DNA of 64,000 nucleotides. It comes from JALZKA01 sp963725035. GTDB lineage: Bacteria; Actinomycetota; Thermoleophilia; Solirubrobacterales; 70-9. A program made the position numbers and the translations under genes. Position 1 is the stretch's first letter. Each line of letters opens with the position of its first letter. The DNA lies in assembly GCA_963725035.1 (NCBI GenBank), contig CAVRWX010000018.1:310001-374000 (forward strand). Reading direction: 5' to 3'. This document shows positions 47,010-55,585 of this stretch, in pieces. The notes below the pieces were generated by a model that saw only the letters and a list, made by a program, of their open reading frames with translations, was not told the DNA's origin and searched no databases.

Positions 47010-48634
47010 GCGAGGCAAGCCCAGCCGGGCCGATGAAGTGGTGGGGCTGGGGCGAGCCGGAGAAACGGAACGAGCTGGGAGAGGGCGCAAAGGCCATGCT
47101 GCGCGAGGAGTTGGGGCCCGCGGAGCCCGTCGAGCCGGTTGCGCTCGAATCCATGGTCCTCCCGCTCGCCCAGGAGCTTCCCCAAGCGATCAGAACCGCC
47201 GTGGGCGACGACGGGGTTCTCACGGGCGACGAGGACCGCTTGCTTCGCTCAGGCGGCAAGAGCTATCCGGACCTGTTCAGAGCGCGCACGGGCGCCCTCG
47301 AGGCCGCTCCAGACGCCGTCGTATTGCCTGAGAGCGCAGCGCAGGTGGAAGCGATCCTGGAAGCGTGCTCGGCAGACGATGTCGCGGTCGTCCCGTTCGG
47401 CGGCGGCACCAGCGTGGTGGGCGGCGTCGATGCTGTGCGCGGCTCCCATCGCGCTTTGATCTCCCTTGACCTCTCGCGAATGTGCGACTGTGAGGTCGAC
47501 CGCGTCTCGATGACCGCCCGCCTGGGCCCCGGGCTTCGCGGCCCCGCGGCAGAGGCCGCACTCTTCGAGCAGGGTCTGACCATCGGGCACTTCCCCCAGT
47601 CGTTCGAGTTCGCCACGATCGGCGGCTTCGCGGCGACCCGCTCGGCGGGGCAGGCGTCGGCAGGCTATGGACGCTTCGACGAGCTCGTGACCGCGATCGA
47701 GATGGTGAGCCCGTCTGGGACCCTCAGGACCCTGGATACGCCGCACACCGCCGCGGGACCCGCCTTGCGCGAGGTCGTGGTGGGGTCGGAGGGAACGCTC
47801 GGCGTGATCACAGACGTTGCGGTCCGCGTGCGCCGGGCGCCGCGGAAGAAGCGCTATCAGGGCTGGATGGCCGAGGATTTCGAGGCTGGCGCAGAGGCCA
47901 TTCGAAAGCTTGCGCACGCGGATGCCCTCCCCGACGTCACGCGCCTCTCGGACCCCGAGGAGACACGCATCTCGCTCGCGATGTCGGGGATGGAGGGCTT
48001 CTTAAAGGCGGCGTTCCACTCGTACCTGCGCATGCGCAGGCGAACGGGTGGCTGCATGCTGATCACGGGCTGGGAGGGAGAGGCCGAGGACGTAGAGCGG
48101 CGGAGGTCCATCTCGGCGCGAATCCTGCGCGCGCACGGGGCGATCTCGCTCGGCTCGGCGCCCGGAAAGGCGTGGGCGCACGGGCGGTTCGAGGGGCCGT
48201 ACCTGCGTGACGAGCTGATGAGCCTGGGCTACTTCGTCGAGACGCTCGAGACGTCGCACACCTGGTCGCGCTACCACGAGCTCTACGACGCGGTTCGCGG
48301 CGCGCTGCGCGGCGCGATGGAGTCGGAGGGAACGCCTGGCATCGTGATGTGCCACCTCTCGCACGCGTACCGCGACGGGGCGTCCCTCTACTACACCTTC
48401 ATCGCGCCGTCGAAGCCCGGAAGCGAGCTCGAGCACTGGCGGGCCCTCAAGGGCGCCGCGTGCGACGCGATCGTCGCGACCGGCGGCACGATCACGCACC
48501 ACCACGCGGTTGGGCGCGACCACGCTCCCTACATGCGCGCGGAGGTGGGGGAATTGGGACTCGAAACGCTGAGGGCGCTCAAGGAGCGGCTGGACCCGGC
48601 CGGGATCATGAACCCGGGGAAGCTCGTCCCTTAG
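47006..48634 (+). CDS. FAD-dependent oxidase, alkyldihydroxyacetonephosphate synthase-like
   Basis: 542 residues of the vanillyl-alcohol-oxidase/PCMH flavoprotein fold. The N-terminus MKWWGWGEPEKR and DLFRARTG match AGPS-type proteins. The FAD-binding PFGGGTSVVGGV, FATIGGFAATRSAGQASAGYGR and GSEGTLGVITDVAVRV are clear. The C-terminal ATGGTITHHHAVGRDHAPYM carries the His-rich active-site motif of AGPS, which builds ether bonds in lipids by swapping acyl for alkyl on dihydroxyacetone phosphate. Activity on ether lipids is therefore likely but not proved. GTG start overlaps the SRPBCC gene. Confidence 0.85.
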   Translation: MSEASPAGPMKWWGWGEPEKRNELGEGAKAMLREELGPAEPVEPVALESMVLPLAQELPQAIRTAVGDDGVLTGDEDRLLRSGGKSYPDLFRARTGALEAAPDAVVLPESAAQVEAILEACSADDVAVVPFGGGTSVVGGVDAVRGSHRALISLDLSRMCDCEVDRVSMTARLGPGLRGPAAEAALFEQGLTIGHFPQSFEFATIGGFAATRSAGQASAGYGRFDELVTAIEMVSPSGTLRTLDTPHTAAGPALREVVVGSEGTLGVITDVAVRVRRAPRKKRYQGWMAEDFEAGAEAIRKLAHADALPDVTRLSDPEETRISLAMSGMEGFLKAAFHSYLRMRRRTGGCMLITGWEGEAEDVERRRSISARILRAHGAISLGSAPGKAWAHGRFEGPYLRDELMSLGYFVETLETSHTWSRYHELYDAVRGALRGAMESEGTPGIVMCHLSHAYRDGASLYYTFIAPSKPGSELEHWRALKGAACDAIVATGGTITHHHAVGRDHAPYMRAEVGELGLETLRALKERLDPAGIMNPGKLVP

Positions 48635-49704
48635 CCGTTGTCCTGGGACCCGGCCTCGCCGGGCGCCTGCTGGTCCTCTTCTCCCGCAGGGCTCTGAGGC
48701 GGAATTTCGCCGACGAGGATCGTCTCCCCGGGCCGCACGATCTCGGGTGACTCCTCCGCAAACGCGGCCTCCGCCTCCTTCACGACCTCCTTGGGGTCGG
48801 AAAGCGAGACCTCGATCGCCTGGGCGAACTGAAGAATTTCGCCGGCCTCGACCGGAATCGGGAACCTTCCCTCAAAGGAGCCGTTCTTCTGCGGGCTGAT
48901 CTCAGCCGCGAGCGGATAGCCGTTGTCCTTGTTGAACATGAACCACACCAGGAAGGCCTGGCCCTCGGGCGCCTCGGGGAGATTCGAGAGCACCAGGTCG
49001 ATGTATGGCTGCCCCGTGTCGGTGACCGCTACGACGGCACCACCGCCTGCGTCGCCTCCGCCAGGCGGTGAGAGCGCGATCCGGCTGACCTCCGTGCCGT
49101 CCGGAATCGGTGTGGAGGGATCGAGGGGGTCGCCGCCGGTTTCACCGGTCTCCGCGTCGGCCGAAGTCGTCGCGCTGCTTGGCTCGTCGTCGCCCGAGAA
49201 GACGCCCGCGATCGCGAGGACGATGACGATCAAGAGGATTGCCGCGCCGCCCAGGGCGGCGATGAGCCGCGTCTGCTTTGAAGTGAAACCGCCAGTGCCT
49301 TCCTCATCCGGCAAGGGCTCGCCGGCAGGCCGAGCGGGGGCAGGGCTCTGCCGGCCGCCGAAGCGGCTGCCTGCCGGCGCCTGTGGGAGCTTTGGCAGCT
49401 CGGCGGAGGGATAGAGCGCCGTGAGCTCAGTGACGACCGTGTCGGCCAGCTCGCGGTCCGTCGCGTCCTGGCGCAGGTGCCTGACGGCGTCCGCGCGGCC
49501 GATGGGATCGGCCTGGCCCAGGAGGTACTCGGTCAGGCCGACGTTCCGATCCGGGTCGGCTCCGCCCAACTCCTCGAGCGCCGAACGGGCTCGCTGGAAC
49601 GTTTCCCCCTCGTCGACGCCGAAGAGGTCGTCGAGGTCCGCGAACGACTGGCCTCCGGTCAGAAGCATTTCGAGCACGGCGCTCTGGTCGGCACTGATAG
49701 GCAT
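48631..49704 (-). CDS. Single-pass membrane protein, anti-sigma-like
   Basis: 357 residues. The N-terminal 150 residues are cytoplasmic and helical (SADQSAVLEMLLTGGQSFADLDDLFG; EELGGADPDRNVGLTEYLLGQ), followed by a transmembrane helix (LIAALGGAAILLIVIVLAIAG, about 155-176), an acidic linker (SSATTSADAETGETG) and an extracytoplasmic beta-rich domain resembling the C-terminal part of RskA-type anti-sigma factors (VVAVTDTGQPYIDLVLSNLPE, GQAFLVWFMF). No adjacent sigma factor. Call based on topology and similarity of the outer domain; not certain. Confidence 0.7.
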   Translation of the reverse strand: MPISADQSAVLEMLLTGGQSFADLDDLFGVDEGETFQRARSALEELGGADPDRNVGLTEYLLGQADPIGRADAVRHLRQDATDRELADTVVTELTALYPSAELPKLPQAPAGSRFGGRQSPAPARPAGEPLPDEEGTGGFTSKQTRLIAALGGAAILLIVIVLAIAGVFSGDDEPSSATTSADAETGETGGDPLDPSTPIPDGTEVSRIALSPPGGGDAGGGAVVAVTDTGQPYIDLVLSNLPEAPEGQAFLVWFMFNKDNGYPLAAEISPQKNGSFEGRFPIPVEAGEILQFAQAIEVSLSDPKEVVKEAEAAFAEESPEIVRPGETILVGEIPPQSPAGEEDQQAPGEAGSQDNG

Positions 49705-49778
49705 GAGCGCAAGGGTATGGGCCGTGGATTAAGCCCGCGCTAATTGCGGGGACCGCGCATGGCTACTCTCGCCGTCCC

Positions 49779-50210
49779 ATGTCGTCGTCGCCAGACATCT
49801 CGAAAGCGGGAGAGGACGGGCCCGGCCTGGCCTTCGGCCTCGTCTACGGCGAGGTGACCGCGGAGCGCGTCGAAGCCACGGTTCCCGTCGAGCCGCCGGT
49901 CCAGCAGCCCTTCGGCCTCGTTCACGGCGGCGTCTACTCGACGATCGCCGAGAGCATCTGCTCGAACGCCACGGCGCTAGCCGTCGCCGCTGAGGGCAAG
50001 ATCGCGATGGGGATGTCGAACTCCGCGACCTTCCTGCGCCCGGTGACCGAGGGCACCGTCCACGCTGTCGCAACCAGGCGCCACGCCGGCCGCACGACCT
50101 GGCTCTGGGACGTCGACTTCACCGACGACAACGGAAAGCTCGCGGCGACGGTGCGGATGACCGTCGCGGTGCGGGAGATGCCGGGGGAGAACGAGAGGAG
50201 ACTGACATGA
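49779..50210 (+). CDS. PaaI-type hotdog thioesterase
   Basis: 143 residues with the hotdog signature VQQPFGLVHGGVYSTIAESI and the later strand GTVHAVATRRHAGRTTWLWDVDFTDDNG. It would hydrolyse acyl-CoA thioesters in the cytosol. Its stop overlaps the next gene by 4 bases (ATGA), indicating a two-gene operon. Confidence 0.9.
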   Translation: MSSSPDISKAGEDGPGLAFGLVYGEVTAERVEATVPVEPPVQQPFGLVHGGVYSTIAESICSNATALAVAAEGKIAMGMSNSATFLRPVTEGTVHAVATRRHAGRTTWLWDVDFTDDNGKLAATVRMTVAVREMPGENERRLT

Positions 50211-50779
50211 CCGCTACCTACACCTTCGACGTCTTTTCCAGCCTCGACGGCTACGGCGCCGCCGGCGGCGACTGGACCGGCTACTGGGGAAAGCAAGGCC
50301 CCGAGCTGCTCGACCACCGCCTTGCCATGTACAGCGCGGAGCAGCGGATGGTCTTCGGGGCAAACACGTACCGGGCCTTCGCGCGGATGCTGGCCTCGAG
50401 CACCGAGGAGTCCGAAGTGCGTGACCCGTGGGTCACGCGGATGGTGAACATGCCGGCAACGGTGGTGTCGACAACGCTGGAAGACCCCCTCGACTGGCCC
50501 GATGCGACCCTCGTTAGCGGTGATGCTGTCGACGTCGTCGGGCAGCTCAAGGAGTCCGGGGTGCCGCTGCGCTCGCACGGCAGCCTGTCCATGAATCGGG
50601 CGCTGATGGCAGCCGGCCTAGTCGACCTCGTGCAGGTGACGCTCTTTCCTGTCATCACCGGTCAGACCGGGCTGGACCCGATCTTCAAGGGTGCGGCCGA
50701 CTTCGATCTGGAGCTGGTCGAGAACCGAACGCTCGACGGTCACACCCAAGAGCTCACGTACCGGCCCGCGCTCCACTGA
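50207..50779 (+). CDS. Dihydrofolate reductase/RibD C-terminal domain family protein
   Basis: 190 residues, stand-alone RibD C-terminal-like (DHFR-fold) reductase. The start TYTFDVFSSLDGYGAAGGDW, RMVFGANTYRAFA, MPATVVSTTLEDP, VPLRSHGSLSMNRALMAAGL and DLVQVTLFPVITGQTG are typical. NADPH-dependent reductase of unknown substrate. Coupled to the thioesterase gene. Confidence 0.88.
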   Translation: MTATYTFDVFSSLDGYGAAGGDWTGYWGKQGPELLDHRLAMYSAEQRMVFGANTYRAFARMLASSTEESEVRDPWVTRMVNMPATVVSTTLEDPLDWPDATLVSGDAVDVVGQLKESGVPLRSHGSLSMNRALMAAGLVDLVQVTLFPVITGQTGLDPIFKGAADFDLELVENRTLDGHTQELTYRPALH

Positions 50780-50806
50780 CCCGGGTTCTGCTCTTCTTCC
50801 AGGCGC

Positions 50807-51208
50807 CTATTCCGACAGCCCGGCGGCTTCGAGGGCCTCGTCGCGGTCGGAGTACATGTCCATGCGCGTCTGCATGCCATCGCGCAACGTCCAGACCTGC
50901 GCGAAGGACATCTCGACGGGCATACCGGCTGCCTTCGAACGCCCGTGCTGGCGCACCAGAACGACGACCTTGTCTCCCGCATCGTGAATGGCATCGACCT
51001 CGAGCTCCCAGTCCTCCCACGCATCCGTCCACTCGCTGAGGAAGGCTCTGGCTCCGTCACTGCCCTCGTAAACCTGCTGTTCGGGCCATCCGTGGAAGTT
51101 CGACATGTCCCACACGAAGTCGTCCGTGGCCAGGTCCCCCACGAATTCACCTGTGGCCGCGAATCGCTCATAGCCCACCCGGATGATCTCCACGCTCTCC
51201 TGCGACAT
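50807..51208 (-). CDS. SnoaL-like (NTF2-fold) protein
   Basis: 133 residues: VEIIRVGYERFAATGEFV, TDDFVWDMSNFHGWPEQQVYEG, GARAFLSEWTDAWEDWELEV and HGRSKAAGMPVEMSFAQVWTL follow the usual NTF2-fold order. Start at ATG 51208 (MSQESVEIIR); an upstream ATG at 51265 is possible but less likely. Ligand unknown. Confidence 0.85.
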   Translation of the reverse strand: MSQESVEIIRVGYERFAATGEFVGDLATDDFVWDMSNFHGWPEQQVYEGSDGARAFLSEWTDAWEDWELEVDAIHDAGDKVVVLVRQHGRSKAAGMPVEMSFAQVWTLRDGMQTRMDMYSDRDEALEAAGLSE

Positions 51209-51275
51209 AACCCGCGCAGTATCTCGCGCTGGCCTGAGAAATGTGCTTTCCATACAAAGCGCCATTCGGAGCCGC

Positions 51276-52934
51276 CTAGCCTCCGAAGCGGTTTGTTATC
51301 GGCAAGCGGCGGTCGCGGCCGAAGGCCTTGGCGGTGATGCGGATCCCGGGAGGCGCCTGGCGGCGCTTGTACTCGGACCGGTCGACCATCCGGATCACTT
51401 CGTCGACGACTGTCGGGTCGTCACCGTCCGCGACGATCTCGTCGCGTGAGCGGTCGTCGACGATGTACGCGTCGAGGATTCGGTCGAGCACCTGGTAAGG
51501 CGGCAACGAGTCTTCGTCGCGCTGGTCGGGGCGAAGCTCGGCCGAGGGCGGACGTTCGATCACGGCAGGGGGGACCAGGGGATCGGGCGATTGTGAGTTG
51601 CGGTGGCGCACCAAGTCGTAGACGAGCGTCTTGGGCACATCCTTGATGACCGCAAAGCCGCCCGCCATGTCTCCGTAGAGCGTCGCGTAGCCGACCGACA
51701 TCTCGCTCTTGTTGCCCGTCGTCAACACCAGCCAGCCGTGCGTGTTCGAGAGGGCCATCATGAGGTTGCCGCGGATCCGCGCCTGCAGGTTCTCGGCGGT
51801 GATTCCGCCAAGGCCGCCCGCGCCGTCCAGGCTGCCCTCCAGCGCGTCCGCGTAGACGCCCATCGCTCCCTCGATCGGGATCTCGATCAGCTCCGCACCC
51901 AGGTTGCGCACGATCTCCCGTGCGTCGTCCTGCGTCTCGGTGCTCGAGTGGGGAGAAGGCATGACCACCCCCGTGAGCCGATCGCCGCCAAGTGCGTCAG
52001 CGGCCACAAGCGCGACCAGCGCCGAGTCGATCCCGCCTGAGACGGCCACGACGACGTGGCGGAAGCCGTTCTTCTCGACGTAGTCGCGAAGGCCGGTGAC
52101 GAGGGCCGAGTAAACCTCGTCGAGATCCGAGAGGGGCTCTTCGATCCGGGACGGCTTGGCCCCGTACTCGACGACCAGAAAGTCGTCGTCGAACTGCTTG
52201 GCACGCCCGAGCACCGTGCCCTCGGAGTCGAGCGCGAAGCTCGAGCCGTCGAAGACCAGCTCGTCCTGCCCGCCGACGAGGTTCACGAAGGCAAAGGCGG
52301 TGCCGCACTCGCTCGTGCGGCGAGCGAACATCGCCTCGCGCTCGCCCCGCTTGCCGCGGAGGTACGGGGACCCGGACGCGTTCACGATCAGCTCCGCGCC
52401 CATCTCGGCTTCGGCCGACGCCGGCGGGCCGGGCTCCCAGGCGTCCTCGCAGATCGTGAGGCCGACGCGGGTGCCGGCGATCTCGACCACGACCGGATCG
52501 GTCCCGGGCTCGAAGTAGCGGTTCTCATCGAACACGGCGTAGTTGGGAAGGCGCTGCTTTCGGTAGACGGCTTCGACCTTGCCGTCGCGAAGCAGAGCCA
52601 GCGAGTTGTGGGCGTGCCTGGGCCTGGGCGCGTCTCGATCCGCGGCGTCTGCGTTCGCCGGCCGCGGCTCGGGGAAGCCGACCAGGACGGCGATGCCCGC
52701 TACCTCGGAAGCAAGCTCGCCCACCGCTTTGGCGCAGCGAGCCAGAAAGTGGCGTTTCAGGTAGAGGTCCTCGGCGGGGTAGCCGGAGATGCAGAGCTCG
52801 CCGAAGACGACGAGGTCGGCGCCCTCATCCTTCGCGCGGGCAATCCCCTCGCGCACCAGCGCGGCGTTCTCCGCCACGGCTCCAACCGTGGGGTTGATCT
52901 GGGCCAGCGCGAGTGTTAGGCCTTTGTCTGACAC
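51276..52934 (-). CDS. nadE: Glutamine-dependent NAD+ synthetase NadE
   Basis: 552 residues. An N-terminal nitrilase-type glutaminase domain shows Glu in FGELCISGYPAEDL (about 46), Lys in YRKQRLPNYAVFDENRYF and Cys in LTICEDAWEPG. The C-terminal ATP-pyrophosphatase domain has VVAVSGGIDSALVALVAADALGG and STETQDDAREIVRNLG. It ends with a canonical RRQAPPGIRITAKAFGRDRR motif. Catalyses deamido-NAD to NAD using Gln as nitrogen donor. Confidence 0.96.
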   Translation of the reverse strand: MSDKGLTLALAQINPTVGAVAENAALVREGIARAKDEGADLVVFGELCISGYPAEDLYLKRHFLARCAKAVGELASEVAGIAVLVGFPEPRPANADAADRDAPRPRHAHNSLALLRDGKVEAVYRKQRLPNYAVFDENRYFEPGTDPVVVEIAGTRVGLTICEDAWEPGPPASAEAEMGAELIVNASGSPYLRGKRGEREAMFARRTSECGTAFAFVNLVGGQDELVFDGSSFALDSEGTVLGRAKQFDDDFLVVEYGAKPSRIEEPLSDLDEVYSALVTGLRDYVEKNGFRHVVVAVSGGIDSALVALVAADALGGDRLTGVVMPSPHSSTETQDDAREIVRNLGAELIEIPIEGAMGVYADALEGSLDGAGGLGGITAENLQARIRGNLMMALSNTHGWLVLTTGNKSEMSVGYATLYGDMAGGFAVIKDVPKTLVYDLVRHRNSQSPDPLVPPAVIERPPSAELRPDQRDEDSLPPYQVLDRILDAYIVDDRSRDEIVADGDDPTVVDEVIRMVDRSEYKRRQAPPGIRITAKAFGRDRRLPITNRFGG

Positions 52935-53009
52935 GGAAGAAGAGTATGTATCGTCATTCGCGCCGCACTTCGGCAGGGGGCAAAATCTTGAAGGGAAGCG
53001 AGGATCGCA

Positions 53010-54581
53010 ATGAGAAGGTGGCTGAGCGGGGCGGGTCTGATGACGGCTCTCTGCCTCAGCGCATTGACGATCCCAGGGACGGCTTCGGCCGCAACGTCAC
53101 CCTTCACCGAGGCGCAGGCCAAGGAGCAGCTCCGCGACGTCGAGCGGGTCGAGGCCGGAATCAGCAGAACCGACCCGACCATCGCCCTTCGCGACCTCGC
53201 GCTCGCGGTGCCGGCCCTCGACGGCGCAGCCCGGCGCCAGGCGCGCTCGATCCTCTCCCGCCCGCCCGACGGCGACTCGCCCTACGGCGGCAACTGGCCA
53301 AACAACGCGGTCGAGAAGTTCGTCGAGACCCCCGCGTTCGTCGTCCACTACGTCGAGGTGCCCGGCTGCGACGCCGCGCCTCCCAATCCCGACGCCAACT
53401 GCGACGAGCCCGATTTGGCGGACGACGACATGAACGACATCCCCGACTACGTGGACGCGACCGTCGACGCGGTCGACGAGTCGATCGCGGTCGAGAACGC
53501 CGAGCTTGGCTGGCCGCTTCCCAAGGGGGACGGCGACGAGGGCGAGCCCGATGGGAGCGGAGACGACGATCGCTTCGACGTCTACATCTCCGACCTCTGC
53601 GACGAGAGCGACTTCAACCCTTGCGTCTTCGGATTCGCTGATCCGGACGACAACTCCGCCAATTGCAACTCGGCGCCGTTCAAGTGCAGCGCCCATCTCG
53701 TGGTCGACAACGACTACGACGAGTTCGGCGAGTCCGGCGGCGAGCTTGGCCTGAGGGTCACGACGGCCCATGAGTACAACCACGTGCTCCAGTTCAACCT
53801 CGACACGAACCAGGACATCTGGATGTTCGAATCGACGGCGACCTGGTCGGAGGAGCAGGTCTTCCCCGCCGACGATGACTGGGTCCGCACCTACATGGAC
53901 AGCTGGACCAAGGAGTCACTCGTCTCGCTCACCACGTCTCAGTTCCACATCTACGGCTCGGCCGTGTGGAACCACTGGCTCGAGCATGGCGACAACAACT
54001 TCGGCCCCGACGTTGTCCTGAACGCCTGGGAGTCCTCGCGCGACGTAACGCCGAAGGACTATGCGGTCGGCGCCTACGACGACGCGATCAAGGACGAGGG
54101 CGGCGCCGGCTTCCCGCAGGAATTCGCGGCGTTCACCGCGGCGACGGCGGAGTGGCGCACGGGCGACGGCAACTTCCCCGACGCCTCAGAGCTGCCCAAC
54201 GTCACGCGCATGGGCAAGCTGAAGTTCGACGGTGACCCTGTGGAGCAGAAACTCGACAACACGAGTTACGCCCTCTTCAAGGTCAATCCGAAGGACGAAG
54301 ACGAGATCACGCTCAAGGGCCGCTCAGACGACAGCGGCCTGCAGTGGAGCATCGCTTTGGTCGCCCGTGACGGATCCTCCACCGAAGGTACCGTCGAGCG
54401 CCTCGTGGAGTATTCGGAGGGCGACGAGAAGTCCAAAGTGACCCTGCCCGACGCGCAGACGTACGACCGCATCACCGCCGTAGTCACGAACGCGGACGGC
54501 CACGTCTCGGGCTCCAAGCCCGCCAACGGCAACTTCAACTACACGCGCAACGGCGAGGACTTTAAGCTCAAGATCCGCTGA
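53010..54581 (+). CDS. Secreted HEYNH zinc metalloprotease-like protein (MXAN_6640-like)
   Basis: 523 residues with a Sec signal peptide (MRRWLSGAGLMTALCLSALT, ending TASA-AT), a helical propeptide-like region (about 30-95), then an acidic region with calcium-type loops (DDDMNDIPDYVDATVDAVDE). The candidate zinc site is TTAHEYNHVLQF (His about 255, Glu, His) followed by WMFESTATWSEE, whose Glu could be the third ligand. The C-terminus is beta-rich (RSDDSGLQWSIALVARDG). Six cysteines lie before the site. Protease activity is inferred from the motif only. Next gene overlaps by one base. Confidence 0.78.
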   Translation: MRRWLSGAGLMTALCLSALTIPGTASAATSPFTEAQAKEQLRDVERVEAGISRTDPTIALRDLALAVPALDGAARRQARSILSRPPDGDSPYGGNWPNNAVEKFVETPAFVVHYVEVPGCDAAPPNPDANCDEPDLADDDMNDIPDYVDATVDAVDESIAVENAELGWPLPKGDGDEGEPDGSGDDDRFDVYISDLCDESDFNPCVFGFADPDDNSANCNSAPFKCSAHLVVDNDYDEFGESGGELGLRVTTAHEYNHVLQFNLDTNQDIWMFESTATWSEEQVFPADDDWVRTYMDSWTKESLVSLTTSQFHIYGSAVWNHWLEHGDNNFGPDVVLNAWESSRDVTPKDYAVGAYDDAIKDEGGAGFPQEFAAFTAATAEWRTGDGNFPDASELPNVTRMGKLKFDGDPVEQKLDNTSYALFKVNPKDEDEITLKGRSDDSGLQWSIALVARDGSSTEGTVERLVEYSEGDEKSKVTLPDAQTYDRITAVVTNADGHVSGSKPANGNFNYTRNGEDFKLKIR

Positions 54582-55036
54582 TGACTGATCCGGAAGGACA
54601 AGAGGAAGAGTTTCGCGTCGAGGTCGAGCTCGACGACGACGATCACCACCTGAGCCTGGCGGACCGGCTTCGGTCCGCCGACCTGGACGACGAGGCGCGC
54701 GAGCGGCTTGGGTCGCAGGTAGTCGTGACCCGCGACGGCCCACACCTCTTTCTCTACGCGACCACGCAGAAGAGCTGCGAGGAGGCGGAGCGCGTCGTCC
54801 GCGAGCTGATCGCCGAGGACGAGCTCACCGGTTCGGTCCGCTCGACGCGCTGGCACCCGGTTGAGCAGGACTGGAAGGACATCACCGAGCCGCTGCCCCA
54901 GACCCCCGAGGAGCTCGAGGCCGAGGAGCAAGCGCGCGACGAGCGCATGTCGCACGAGGACCCCGGCATCAAGAACCCACGATTTGTGACGCTGGGCTCC
55001 TACAAGCCGAAGTTCCTGCGCGACCTGGGGCTCTAG
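54581..55036 (+). CDS. Conserved cytosolic protein of unknown function
   Basis: 151 residues, very acidic N-terminus (EGQEEEFRVEVELDDDDHH), then a ferredoxin-like alpha/beta unit (SQVVVTRDGPHLFLYATTQ; CEEAERVVRELIAEDEL) and a C-terminal tail PRFVTLGSYKPKFLRDLGL. It starts at ATG 54581 inside the stop of the metalloprotease gene. No family assigned. Confidence 0.72.
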   Translation: MTDPEGQEEEFRVEVELDDDDHHLSLADRLRSADLDDEARERLGSQVVVTRDGPHLFLYATTQKSCEEAERVVRELIAEDELTGSVRSTRWHPVEQDWKDITEPLPQTPEELEAEEQARDERMSHEDPGIKNPRFVTLGSYKPKFLRDLGL

Positions 55037-55045
55037 CCCGCGCCT

Positions 55046-55072
55046 GGTGCCAGGCACGGTGCCTGGCACCTA
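55046..55072. repeat. Compact double GGTGCCAGGCACC repeat, second copy (family A, short form)
   Basis: GGTGCCAGGCAC (55046-55057) abuts GGTGCCTGGCACC (55058-55070) and TAG, 9 bases after the preceding stop. Same organisation as 30331-30356. It lies in the 45-base convergent gap before the GNAT gene. Confidence 0.8.
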
Positions 55073-55081
55073 GTGCGACGC

Positions 55082-55585
55082 TCACACTTCCGCCGCGTCG
55101 CCCAGGAGCTTCTCGAGGACTACGACGTCCTTCCACTCGCCCCGCAGGCGGCCGTGGCGGAGGTGCCTGCCGACCTGTGTGTAGCCGGCGCGTTCGAATA
55201 GCCGCAGGCTCGATCCGTTGGTCGCGAAGACCTTGGCGACGAGCTTGAAGGTGTTCGCTGCGGCTGCCCTCTCGGCGAGAGCGTCGAGTAGCGCCTGCCC
55301 CGCGCCCTTCCCACGCGCGCTGCCCGCCACGTAGACGGCGGCCTCGCGGACTCCTGAGTAGTAGGGGTTCGACTCCTCGTAGGGCCCGGCGGTCGCCCAA
55401 CCCACGACCTGACCGCCGTCTTCGGCTACGAGGAAGGGGTGTCCCTGGCCAAGAGCGGCACGGACCTCCTCGAGCGGCCTCGGCTCCGAGCGAAACGTGG
55501 CGTTCCCATCCCGGACGGCTTCGTCGTGGATCGCCGCGATCGCCTCGGCGTCGCCGCGCCCGGCCTCTCGGATCGTGAGGCTCAC
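55082..55585 (-). CDS. GNAT-family N-acetyltransferase (phosphinothricin acetyltransferase-like)
   Basis: 167 residues with the GNAT core: LTIREAGRGDAEAIAAIHDE, PFLVAEDGGQVVGWATAGPY, YVAGSARGKGAGQALLDAL (acetyl-CoA loop R-G-K-G-A-G) and SSLRLFERAGYTQVGRH. The closest named type by motif order is PAT/YncA-like N-acetyltransferases of amino acids or related compounds; the acceptor is unknown. GTG start at 55585 overlaps the WS/DGAT stop, so translation is coupled. Confidence 0.88.
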   Translation of the reverse strand: MSLTIREAGRGDAEAIAAIHDEAVRDGNATFRSEPRPLEEVRAALGQGHPFLVAEDGGQVVGWATAGPYEESNPYYSGVREAAVYVAGSARGKGAGQALLDALAERAAAANTFKLVAKVFATNGSSLRLFERAGYTQVGRHLRHGRLRGEWKDVVVLEKLLGDAAEV

